Source: Hyalella azteca (Eukaryota > Arthropoda > Malacostraca > Amphipoda > Hyalellidae). From it: a stretch of DNA of 64,000 bases. Below, piece after piece: positions 9,501-21,592 of the stretch. The DNA is taken from the NCBI RefSeq assembly GCF_000764305.2, contig NW_025937992.1, forward strand, positions 406,358 through 470,357. The letters run 5' to 3'. The position numbers and the translations under genes are program-made. The notes beneath the pieces are model-generated. The model was not told the DNA's origin. It did no database searches and saw only the letters and a program-made list of their open reading frames with translations. How positions within the stretch are numbered: the stretch's first letter is position 1; each line of letters opens with the position of its first letter.

Positions 9501-12500
9501 TCTAGATAAAAATATATTTTTTAATTACGAGTACATGACGATAACATACACTTTAAAGTTGATGCTGAGCGAGACAGAACGCTAATCAATGCTGCGTCGG
9601 AAAATGAACGCATTTCTCACCGAGAGACCATATTCCATATCCAAGAAAAACAAGTGAAGTACACAGCGTCCAACGACATCTCGAAATGAATTATTCAAAA
9701 GGAGACGATGCAGGTCATGGTTCTGTACCCTCAGCAAACCTGAACTTTTGTTTGATAAGAGACCAAAATAGAAGGAGGGCTTCACTCTACGGCAGCGTGG
9801 AACATCATTTACAAACGGGATATTTTATATCGCTCCTTCACTGAATATTTGAAGGCGGTTTTAGGGCGACCATTCATTGGCCGCTGGTCGACCGAACATT
9901 ACTCGAAGTCGGTTATCTTTCGTGAAATTCTGGACTCTTTTAGGCTTTCACATATGGTTTCGTTTCCAGTATTCTCTGCGCCATGTGATACATTTTTAAT
10001 CCATTACGGGGATAAACATTTCTTAATTCTCTAGTTGTTCCCAGGTAGTGCTGGGAAATTGAATATATACGTCATTAATTATTCCAACCATTTGAGATAG
10101 AATTTTCCGTTCGCTCGTCGTGTTGAATGCAAGAGAAGTTGAATGTTTTGCAACATCGGCATTCGCACAAAGTAAATTTGGAATGGTCTTAGGTTAAATT
10201 CCTAAAACTGGCTGATCAAACTATATAGATTCATCCTAAGTTTTATTCTGAGATGATACGCCAAACAAGTTTCTCTTATCCGCAAGTATTTTTTCTGAAT
10301 CATGATAGCAATTACTCAATATGATTCAATTAAGTATTGTAAAGCGCTCGAGGCTTACAGCTTATGTGTGTAGTTAACTTTGCTCGCAAATCAGATTCAT
10401 CTCGGATTATTTTTGTAGATAGATGGATTTTAAAGGTATTTCAAGTCCATCAAATACTTACAATCTTCAAATTATAAAACTTACTTGAATTAATGAATAC
10501 TTTAAAATACTTTCAAATATATTCAAAGTAATTGTACAGCCCCGGCTCTCGGACTCGGAACGTTGGAACATTACTCAGGCAACTGGTGTCTATATAAGAA
10601 TCACGCTCCGATTTATTTTGAAGAGGACAATTTATGAGTATTGAGATAATAGTTTCAAGGCTAATGAGATATTACGGCCAATTTTGGAAATAATTTGCTT
10701 ATTTCAGCACCGGATGATTCATTGGAACAAATCGATGTTTTGGTTCTCGTCTGTGCATGGCTTCTCGCCTCGAAATTGTAGACAATAACTTCTGGTGTTT
10801 TGTTTGTTGAGCGTCGCCATGGTTGGATCAGATCTGATGCTTGGTGTAGTCGCTATGCCCCAGTGAAAATTTACAGACGCGGCAGCTTCTGATTTGGATT
10901 ACCAGAAGCTGGGGCGACTCTAAATTTTGTTACGGTAGCAGCAGCTATGAGGAAGGTCCGTAAAATAACTGTGCTATCTCAACCTGGATCAATCGATTTT
11001 TCTTTTCAAATTTATTGATAGAACTTTCGGAATTCTTATTACTTTTTCTTGCAAAGACTTTTTGCCCAAAATTTTTTGAATGATGACTCAATAATTTATG
11101 AAAGAAATTAGCCCTTCAATGACGCTCGGGGGAAAATTGAAATGTCGGATTAAATGGCTCGTTCCATGGTTATATTATTGCGAATATTTTTCCGTCACGC
11201 TTTCTAAGATTCGGAACTTTACGAATCGTAAATAAATTAAGACCAAATCTTTGGTACTTCCGCGTTGTTCTTCTCCAAAACCAATTATAATAAATTGGAA
11301 ACAATCTAGCATTGCGGCATTGAATCGGTAAATGGTGTGTGATCTCAAATGCAAGTTCAGTTCACCTTTCATTGATTCTACCACAAACCATCTTAAGACG
11401 CAATCGAATGTCGAGAAGTCCAGTTGAAACTAATTTTCCGTCTCGCCAGATTTCTAAATCAATTTCTCATGTGATGGACGAAAGTCGTGAGTGCTTGGCT
11501 GACAGCCGTGCTAGAAGGCAATCTTCTTCCAGAGCGATTTTTATTTTATTTTGGAAAGAGTTTGTCATTGAGAGTCTTTCATGGTTACATTTCAAATAAA
11601 ATTCACTGAATTCGTCCTTATAAAGAGGCTGTAGATCGAATCAGAAAGCGGTATCGGATTTCTCATTGACTGAACTTCCTCGCATAGCTTGCGTCTTACA
11701 CTTTTCTCTGATTTAGTTTCTTTGTTGCGTTGTCTTTGTATTGAAATTATTTCCATAGCTTTCACCTTCAGTTTTGTGATGTTTCAACTTTGCTCCAATC
11801 TTTGGGAGACTGAAAAAAAGACAAAAAAAAAAAGAATAAGTAGAGCACCCGAATTAAAAAATAAAAATTCTGCTTGAACCTCGAATTCATGAATTATGCT
11901 GCAATAGATTTTTGTCTCATTCATTCGCCTCTGCCATCAAAAAAATTGTCTAAGTCAATGATAGAAATTTTTCGAATCTAATAATCCGCCCTGTGTACAA
12001 AAAATTTCATCGAGAAAGCTTTATTTAAGGCACTTTCCCGGAATAAAAGTTTCCACCAAGCAAAACACCAAAACGTTGTGTAAAACTTAGTTGAAGAAGT
12101 GATAAATTCTATTATGTATTTTATTTTCATTACATGCTCATATTCTCGTAAAAATTATTAGAATTTGGCATTGAATTATTCATCCTGAACCTGACGCAAA
12201 AACAAATTTTGTTGCTCCCTGAAATTTAACCGTAATTTTGATGGGTTTTGTTACTTTTTCACTACTTACTTCTTATTTTTGCAATTTAATTATTCCATTA
12301 TTCATATTTTCATTGGAACTTTTACGGGTGTTCGCAATCGACTTCGAACCGCAAACAAGCCAGCCGCGAACGACAAAATATAAGAATGGAAGTTTTAAAC
12401 TTGATTCCCAACTTCCCAGCTATGAAAAGGCGAAATGAGCGCGAGCAATTGGACGATATGATGCTTTACGAGTGTAACCTAACTCTGAACTTTGGCTTTC

Positions 12501-15500
12501 TTAAATTTGGTAAACGAAGATGCAGGTATTCATCTATAGTACATGTTTGACTTGTAGCACATATACAATTCATATCAATGCATAAACCCTATGGACAATA
12601 TGTGAATATGAATGGACTTGTGGTGATGGATGCAGTGCAATATGGAGTACGCGCGAGTCTAACAAAAACGAAGTATTTTATCGCTATATTTCAACGCGTT
12701 ATATGATAGTAACGAATTCAATCAGATCAGTTTAAAAAATATATATCATAAATAAATAGTTATTTATTTTAAATAATATAAATTGTTTCTCTGCTTCTCA
12801 CAATTTCGAGCAAAGATTTTGATGACGATCGATTTATTTAGTCAATCGGTTTTAGGCCAAACTCAGTACATGCCGATTTTATTACTTGTAAATATCTGGG
12901 TTATTATTAAGAAATGATCCCTATTTGATTTCTGCGAATACCGACACATTTCGATTTTCAAGTATGACACTAAAAATACAGGTGCTGCACCCGATATCCA
13001 ACAGCTTTCTGAAATGATAGCACCCAGAGATTTGATTCAAGAAAGTAAGATTCTTGATCCCCGAAATGAAGGCTGAACAGAAAATTTTTCAGTGTAATAT
13101 GTTATGTGTTTTTGTCTCTACGAAAGCAATAACATCGTCCTGATCGCAACCGGCAGCTGTGACAAATTGATGCGAAAATCACGATTGTCTTCGTGATCAG
13201 AATTTGATTTTTCTACCTTCAGAAATAGTCGCTTGTAAGTTGAATCTGCTAGGCTATTTTTAGTCATACAAAGTAACGGTTAAATTTAATTTATGAGAAA
13301 ATGAAGTTGTGTAAGTGAAATTTTCGTTGGCTGTTAACATTGCGTGATAATGGCTAAATATACAAGCGAGCTTTAATGATGCTCATTGTTCTTTGGATAT
13401 TGGGAATATACTAGATCTTTTATGGTTCATACCTCAAAGGCCTTCGGCTTTGATATGACTGTCTTGTCGAACTTATAAATGTATTGATTTGCACTTACGG
13501 ACTGCATGAAGAAACTGCCCTGCAAGTCCCTACAGAAAAACACTTGCACTCGTGTGAAGTATGTGGCTTGCATGCTGCAATGCCGACGTGAGCGACCAAA
13601 TTACAAGCCTGGACACGGATAAAACTTTGTAAAGGCTTCCATTTGGTTCTGCTGTTGGAGTGAAAAACAGGCGTTCATAGAGACGAAAGCGAGTTGCTGA
13701 TATTGAAAACGATTTTGATTGGTACTTTATTCAGGTGCATTGATCTTCATTTCGTATGAGGAAAGATCTGTTTCAGTGAAATGGATGAATTTCTATGATT
13801 TATTGACATATTATGAGTTTTGCTAATATTTACAGATATCATGAAGTTAATTCAAGAATTCATCTGCATTTGTGGCAACAAGATGGAAATAATTTCTAGC
13901 CAATAACTTTGAAAATTAAAATAATAATTACACGGGACTGCGAGAAAATTATTCATATTATTGGTGGTATTTGCAACAGATGCTTCACTTTTATTTTTAA
14001 ATATCAATATTTTTGGTGGAATCAGTTGTTTTTATTGCGGTTCGTTGAGCAGCTGTATTGTATTTCTTGCTCTTTGTATAGATTGGAATTGACTCAGAAT
14101 TATTTAGAAATTTCAAGAGTTTAATTTCTGAAGTACCTTAACATTACCTTCATAATTATATTTTCTGCTTAATTCTTAATAGATTGTTGGCCGCAAAAAG
14201 TGTATTGTCTGCTTAGAAATCTCTGGTAATTACTTCCTTGTTTTCTTCTCTCCAAGAAATACTTAATGAAAGTAGAATTGAATAAGGTAAGGCGCAAATT
14301 AAAAAGTGAAAAAGATTACTGAGGATCGCAACAACAAGAAAAATATGTGTATTTTTAGTTGGATCGCAGTTTTACTGAATTTCATCAGCCGTTAACCGTT
14401 CTATGGTTGTGACTTAACGTGACATGACGCTCTCTCCAATGATAAGTTTTCATACACTCCACAAGTAGCTCACTCTATAGACGACAGGTAATCAATAGGC
14501 ACTGGGTTAGCGAAAGTCTTGTTGGAGAACCCGATAAGTTTTTATCATATTAAATCAAAGCTTTATTTCTCTGCATCACGATCATGGAAGCTATGACCAT
14601 TCCGCTACGGTAGGAATATCAGGAACGATAATGTGAAAAGCACATCTGAAGTGTAGATTTGTGCATATTCCTCAATATCATTAGAAGCTTTATCCCAAAA
14701 GAAAGTGAAAGAAAAATCTTAAATTTTGTATAACTGAAAATTATGGATTTGCACTTCATTCATTTTTCGTGATTCAGCGAAAGCAGTTTTTGCAACAGAT
14801 TTTATATAATTATATAACTATTTATACAAAATTCATTAAATATCAGAAAGATTTTACATAAAATAACCTAATTCAGTTAAAAAAACACATGTAAAAGAGT
14901 CCCTTCACAGAAATGAAACTAATTCAATTAAAATCACATGTAATAGATGAATAATGAACACGTGATGCTCATTAAATATTCTTAAATAGAATCTAAAGAC
15001 GTTAGTGCTTAATTCTATGATTTTTTACGTAGTACTAGATAGCGGGGAACTAAATTGCGAGCCTAACGCGGGGTATCAGGCTTGCAGATTTGGTTTTTAA
15101 AGAGATTTGATTTTCTCGCTTAGAACCTCCAAATTACCCAACAATCATTAGAAAGTCTAAATAAAATTACAAAATAAAGGAAAAGATGATGTTTAATAAT
15201 TTTTCTATGTATCGTCTGGTTCGGGGTTTAAGATGAAAGTTCTGAGTTAATGACTCAAGTTTAAGTTTTTTTCTGAGAATTATCCTATTAGACACTTTCC
15301 TGGTTACTAAGTTACACTTAGCACGCATAGATACAAAATCAAAGCTATATAAATAATTTGTTGAAAGTGTAATCATATGCTTTGATTTAATATAGGTATA
15401 AATCCTAACGTCTTTTGGATAATGGATTTTACGCCCCAATGAAGTTACTTCCAGTGTAAAGTTTTTTCGCTCTATAATAATGATCAATGGAGCAAATTTC

Positions 15501-15735
15501 ACAAATTACATTTTCTGTGGTGAGAATTAGACCATTATAGCTCTCAAGGCAATAATTATATTTAGTTGGCATTTTGAAAACGATTTATTCTTTAAAAACT
15601 TCCGTTAAAAATTTTTTCCGAGCATAATGTGAAGACCTAGTTTTACCCAGAACCTGCATACAATACCTTAGAAAACATGCTGCAATTTTGATCTGAAGTC
15701 CAAACAGAAATAAGGCCACTCAACAAAGCCCACGT
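6600..15735. other. long AT-rich stretch without recognised genes
   Basis: I saw no supported exon, RNA gene or intact mobile element over these 9 kb. Short ORFs, for example at 6765-7049, 9582-9785, 11339-11599 and 13909-14124, have hydrophobic or AT-driven composition and no motif. The stretch could be intergenic or a long intron. Confidence 0.5.
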
Positions 15736-15739
15736 GTGA

Positions 15740-16290
15740 GTAGTTCTCTCGTTGAATTATAGGGCCAACGTGCCCAGGTCACAATTGGCCCTATCACATC
15801 GCATTGAATGATTTTTTGCAGCGGCTTGATTGCATTGAAGACGACTAGGCGTTAACAGGAACGACACGGGATGTCTCTTTTCATTTGGAGCAGCGGCGTC
15901 TTTTTTGTGGAGCCCCGCGCCAGCTGTGATCTAAGGAGCCTAGGATGGCATCGCACGATTGCGACTCGGCAATTCTGGTCGGAATATGGACGCTCGAATA
16001 GCCTTGGTTGCGGCAGGGTATTTCCCACAGGAGCCTCAGACTCTTGATGCTTCTCAGGCTTGTGAACAACATGAGGGGACACAAGCCCATACACTCATTC
16101 AATGGCACATAAAAAGAGCATGTAAATAACTTGACATTTTGCCAGAGCCTGTTTACCTGCCAAAACCTCGCCTCATATTGATTATTCAGCGGGCGCGAGT
16201 GGCCCACAAGAGACGTGTAATGCCCGTCATTTCGCGCAATTGGGTTTTGTTGACGTGCGGATCTGAGTGCCGGCATTCTCACAGGATTTC
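15740..16290. other. GC-richer patch, unassigned
   Basis: Composition rises well above the flanks. Two overlapping minus-strand frames are open (16282-15881 and 16094-15852), but neither shows a recognisable domain. An 8-bp inverted repeat AGGGCCAA (15761-15768) and TTGGCCCT (15785-15792) lies at the left side. It may be a decayed element or an unrecognised exon. Confidence 0.25.
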
Positions 16291-19256
16291 TTCTATTAGA
16301 TTTTATAAATTACTTGGAGATACTCAGTGTCTCATTTCGTTGTGATATTTAAGAAAAGTGTACATCATATTTATTTTAGGAAACTTCGATTCCTTAATGA
16401 GCTTGGACAAAAATACATGCATAGTTCATCTGACATACGGCATTCAGCACAGCGATTAAAGCGAAGAACTTTTTGTATATTTGAGAAGAAAATTACTCTC
16501 ATCACTAGAGAAAAGTTCCCTTTCTTGATTACACGGCTGCTTAATTGCCTCTTTATTTCAATTTTTACCGAAAATTAGATGTACAATGATCAAGAATGGT
16601 GCAAAAGATCCTTTGTTTAATTTTTGGGAAAAGAATTTCAGGTTTTAGGAAGGAAACTCCTCATCGTTGTTGTTAAAATCATCGATTTTGCCTCCAGCGG
16701 CTGTTTTAAGAGAATTCAGAAATGTGTATATGCATGTTTAATGGTGTTACGTACACAAGCAGCTTCTGAACGAACTTTTCAAGAAGTGTAAAAAGACACA
16801 TCGCACGTAATGCTTCTGCTTCTTGAGACGATAACGTGGACGTTTCAACTACGAAGTGAAGAGGATATTTGATATTCAAGCCTCCTAAATTTGGATTGAT
16901 TATTTTGTAACTTTGGTTTAACTTATCTGTGTTTGTCTTGAATTACGTCTACGTTCACCTAATTTGTTTCACTATCTGAGTCGTACTGTCGAATGATGAG
17001 CTAATAGGTAGATTATTTACCAAACATAATAATTTTCTCAATTTGCCAATTGAAAGTACAATGACATAAAACTAAATAAAGTTTTATCCGTTTGAATATG
17101 TGATGATCGTACTCTTTCAACAAATTGTTATAGAAATTCAAATAACTTGTTCGTAAGTATTGATACATACCGATATTCAACTAAAACACTGATTTTTATC
17201 CATCGACCGTTTCTTTTTAAATAAGATTTCGTAATTGAACTCTATCACCACATTCTTACTAATTCTAGTAACATATTCTCAATCTAATATTAATTTTTGA
17301 AGTTACCGACTTTCAAAAGATTTTTACTGAATGATTTAAGCTCATCTCACTGCAGAATAATATGTGAGTCAAGTTTCTTTTATATTTTAATTAATTGAGC
17401 TGGGGTAAAATGTGTGGGTTAAGTTCCTTTTATATCACATGGCATCTTATTGGCAAGGGAGCGCCATAATTTCAAGGCTCATTTAACCTCATTAGAGCTC
17501 TCCCCCAAACATCCCGCCTCGTCTGCATATTTTAGCGGGTTTTTAGCGGAAAAACATCTATGTATACTAAAACTTATTTAGTAAGCTGACTCGTCATGAT
17601 TAGGAGGTAAAAGGTTTAAGACATGCTGAAAAATTAGTTTATTGTATTTTTTTTCTCACTATGGATGTTAGTTACACTTGCGCAGAGTGCAACTACAGAA
17701 ATATAGAGTAACTTAAAAGGCTTTAAAGAGACAATTATTTGGCATAGTTTAGAGTTGGCATTCCGTTAGTTTATCAGACGTTTATGTGGTTAAATCAGCT
17801 TGAACATATTCGTATAATACAAAAATTATCACTTCCCGCGTTACCCACTCACTTGCCTTGGGACGAGATAAGTAGGCTTCTAATGAAGTTGATTTATGAT
17901 ATTTTTTATGGTCGATATTAACTGAAATCAACGAGAACTTCCGGAATGAAATGTAAAAATAGTTTAACGAGTTAGTTAAAAATTAATTTTGTTCAAGAAT
18001 TTAATAATTATGTGTGATCAGGGGACACTCATATTAAACTGTCTTCAGTAGCAAAATTAAAAAATGTACAAACTTGCATGATGATATTGGATAAAATGTG
18101 TGCACTCATCGGCAGCAGAAATTTGTACGGCATTTTTTCAGAAAGTGATTTTTGACCCTCAGAGATAAAAGAAAAATGGCTGAAAGAAGACTGCTTTAGG
18201 GAATAGTTAGTCATCAAACTCCATTGAAACTAAACTGGCATGAATTTGAAACTTCGACAAGTTCTACATTACGAACGTCAAACTGTAGTCAACACCCACA
18301 TGAATCTGAAAACTCTACGGTATATGGTTCCAGTATTTAAGAATCTAATGGATGGTGATGTTAGAAATCTAAAGAGTTTCTGAAAGCGCAAACATTAGAA
18401 AATGCTTCTGAATCCATACTAGACGAAGGTATTGTTTATACAGCAAAAATGTTTTTTTGGCGATGTTGATATATATACCAATAAATAGTCCAATTATGAC
18501 AACAGTATGCAAACATGCCTGTCATCATAGGGCAGGGAGTCACAATGTCTCAAAAAATGGGCTCAAGATTGTTCATTGCCATTTGTTATAAATTTTTCTA
18601 ATAATTTGAATTATTTTAATCAGGGAGCTGTGATATAATTCCTTATCGGACGATCTGAGGGATGTAGGACGATGAGTAGAGAATGATAGGATATACCTTT
18701 GAGTAACGAAACAAGGGCCATAGCATTGAGTTGCATTTTATTAGAGAATGTGAAGATTCATGTGAATTAAACTTACGTATTTGTGGAAATATTTTGTTGA
18801 AAACCTTTTTCAACTTCATAATAATTTTGTTCCATCTGATCTGTCAAGATACATTTACATTTAGGACAATGTTTTAGACCCTTTATTCCTCAATGTTCAA
18901 TTGAGAAAAGAAAAAAAAAACGAAAATGCTTATACCTCTGACAATTGGCGGAAATTATTTCTAGGCAATAACAATTTTCACTAATGAGAAATAGCATAAT
19001 ATTTTACAGTATTTTCTCAAACGATTTGTGACAGGCAAGCTCGTCGTGCAGTGTGCGAAATTACATGTTCTTTTGAGTGCAGAATAAAGTTCAATAAATT
19101 CACTAAACGTCAAACACTAATTTTGTGCTCGTGATGTTCGATCTTATATGAAGCTAAGTTTTTATTAAATTCTTTATTTTTTTAAAACAATCGGCTAAAG
19201 CCAAGGAAATAAATTAGTTTAGGCAATAGGTTTCGAGGAAAATTTGTGCATTTGAA
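16291..19256. other. AT-rich non-coding stretch
   Basis: No gene was recognised. A short imperfect duplication lies at 17357-17435, where GTGAGTCAAGTTTCTTTTAT is echoed by GTGGGTTAAGTTCCTTTTAT. Confidence 0.5.
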
Positions 19257-19370
19257 AATTCTTCCATAAGAGCTCGGTCACGCATGACAATCATTAATGG
19301 AAGATAATTTTTTAATTATGCTCAACTTTGGACTGACTTCAATTATCATTATTATTGAAATTATCCACAC
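19257..19370 (+). repeat. 114-bp dispersed repeat, copy 1
   Basis: This segment aligns without gaps to 20491-20604, with about 11 differences in 114 positions (about 90% identity). Both copies have the same orientation and start points 1234 bp apart. They share TATGCTCAACTTTGG and TGACTTCAATTATCATT. There is no coding potential. It may be part of a small repeat family or the ends of a non-autonomous element. Confidence 0.85.
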
Positions 19371-20490
19371 GTCGGCAGCTTCCTGTTTAAAGTAACACAA
19401 TTATAAATTTTGTGGTATGAAGGTTGTTTTGCATTGTTTTTAAAAGCCCTTAGAGAAAAACGCCACTTTTTTGCTCGCTAAATAAACCGTTAGCCATAAT
19501 GTAAAGTCGAAGGTTTACGAAGGAAACGGAAATCTTAAATCTAAGCACGTTGAAGTGAGCCAGTGTAAGCTCCTTAGTTTTCCTGAGGCTTCTTCAAACC
19601 TTTGTGGAAATTGCCGTGTTGAAACGAACGACAAAAGTGAAACATTATACGACTTCTCACTACGGAATAATTTGGACATTTATTTGACCGCTATTGGGGG
19701 AAAGAGCGAAATATTTACTATGCGGAGCATTGTGACATTCTTCATAGATATCTCCATTCAAAATTGTGTCTAGGTTTATTTTTCAAAAGATAAACTAGTG
19801 AACTGCAAAAGCATTTTGAAGTTTGAGTGTTACAAAAAATTCGATTCTTGCCATAAAAATTACTTAGGATTTTCATGTTTGTTATATTTTACGCATATAA
19901 GAGAAATTAAAGCCTGCGGCAATAAAGAATCACAATCCTAATCTCGTTCTCTAATTAATGATCTGATCTTCTCCAAAGAAGTTGAACTTTGAAATGTACA
20001 ATTTTTATTATTCGTTCAAGTATGTTAACCGTAACAAGTGTGCGAGCAGGATTTCTCTGAGAATATAGTTATTACTCGAAAGTGAAGTGATGTACGTTGA
20101 TTCCAAGATGACACACAAAATTCACTGCGAATTTTGTGATAGAAGTTCTAAAGAAAATTTCTTGACAAATTCCGCGTTTGGACATAATTTTTCATTCGAT
20201 TACTAGTATACAAATTAGTGTGAGATTGAAATTGAGTTATCGTAACAGGAGAACTTCGTGTTTTATTCGATCCCACAACGTCTTTCAAAATTGCTTGCCT
20301 CGCATCTGAAATGAGACGCCGATTGAATGTGAACAAGTATTTCTGCTCCTAAATATTGTGAAATTATTTGACAATGTCTCGCGAATTTTTACCCCAGATT
20401 TTCTACTTTCATTTTAATATATGACAAAATCTATTTAACGTTGTTTAATCATATAATAATCTTAATATGAACTAGTGAAAAGTAAACCAT
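19371..20490. other. AT-rich sequence between the two 114-bp copies
   Basis: No gene was recognised. Short ORFs at 19555-19773 and 20148-20336 show no motif. Confidence 0.5.
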
Positions 20491-20604
20491 AATTCTTCCA
20501 TAAAATCTCGGTCAGGCATGACCATCATTAGTGGTTGATAATTTTTTAAGTATGCTCAACTTTGGCCTGACTTCAATTATCATTGTTATTGAAATTATCC
20601 ACAT
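20491..20604 (+). repeat. 114-bp dispersed repeat, copy 2
   Basis: This is the direct-orientation partner of 19257-19370, the same length with no indels. A strong palindrome begins 44 bp after its end. Confidence 0.85.
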
Positions 20605-20647
20605 GTTATACTGGCTATATGTACATCTTGGCCACAGGCAATACATC

Positions 20648-20687
20648 CTACAGGCTATACATCATGCGCATGATGAATAGCCTGTAG
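20648..20687. repeat. 40-bp near-perfect palindrome
   Basis: CTACAGGCTAT (20648-20658) pairs with ATAGCCTGTAG (20677-20687). The centre CATCATGCGCATGATG (20660-20675) is itself a perfect palindrome, so only the A/A pair at 20659 and 20676 fails. There is no loop, so the segment could extrude as a cruciform. Confidence 0.92.
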
Positions 20688-20689
20688 TA

Positions 20690-21590
20690 ATCATTAAGTG
20701 AACATCAGTCAATAAATTTAGAAATAAAATTATATTGTTTGAAGTTTGCCAAGCAATAAAAACGTACACGAAATTTCACGATGCAAAATAAACAAACGCC
20801 TAAATCAAATTACCTTATGATAGATTGTTGAAGTTTTGATATTTCTAAAGCTGGTACAATAAATCCACGTATTGAGACATCCATCATGGTATTTTCAACT
20901 TCCTCCCTCTGATATTGCCCAATTTGTCCATAGCACTAAGTATATAAAATCGACTTTGGTAACAAATATTACAGGAAAAATTCGGCTTCCCGCTGGTGAC
21001 GTGCGAAAAGCTGAAAACTTAGACGCTCGTGTGGAGTAAATCATAGTAGAGCCTGTAGAGTTCTATGGCACCGGCATATTGCAGAATATGACTTCCATTA
21101 GCGCCATTATTTACATTGGCTTGGTACCGATATTTTTCTATCAAGTTGACAAGATAAACGAAGTTATAGTGGCTGAGACGTGATGTAAAATGATTTATAT
21201 TTTTTAATGCTTATAATAGTGAAAGGATGCCATTTTGTAGAATGATGTACATTCAAATCCACAGTACCCAACGTGTCGGTACCTGAAATTTTACTTCCGT
21301 ATACAGAATCATTAGGCATTACCAGTTGGTGAAAAAATCTAATTGGTTGTTCAAATGTTTATTAAGATTTCCTTCAAATTTTGAAACGATTTATATGGAC
21401 TATTTCCCAATTAATATTTATCTTAGGTGTAGTTTTAAAATGACCTTATTCTAAAAGACATTACTTCAATTTCAAAGTTAGCAACGTGAGTTGGACTGAG
21501 GCATTATAGTCTCAGGCAAAGCCTTATTATGTTGCTTTTTGCCACTAACCTAACAAGTGCCACTGATATACCGACTAAAATGTTAACATA
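20690..21590. other. non-coding stretch left of the transposon
   Basis: No gene or repeat was recognised. Confidence 0.5.
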
Positions 21591-21592
21591 TA

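Noticed and set aside
12330..12380. tRNA B-box-like GGTTCGAA on the minus strand
   Set aside because: No matching A box, acceptor stem or anticodon arm could be formed around it.
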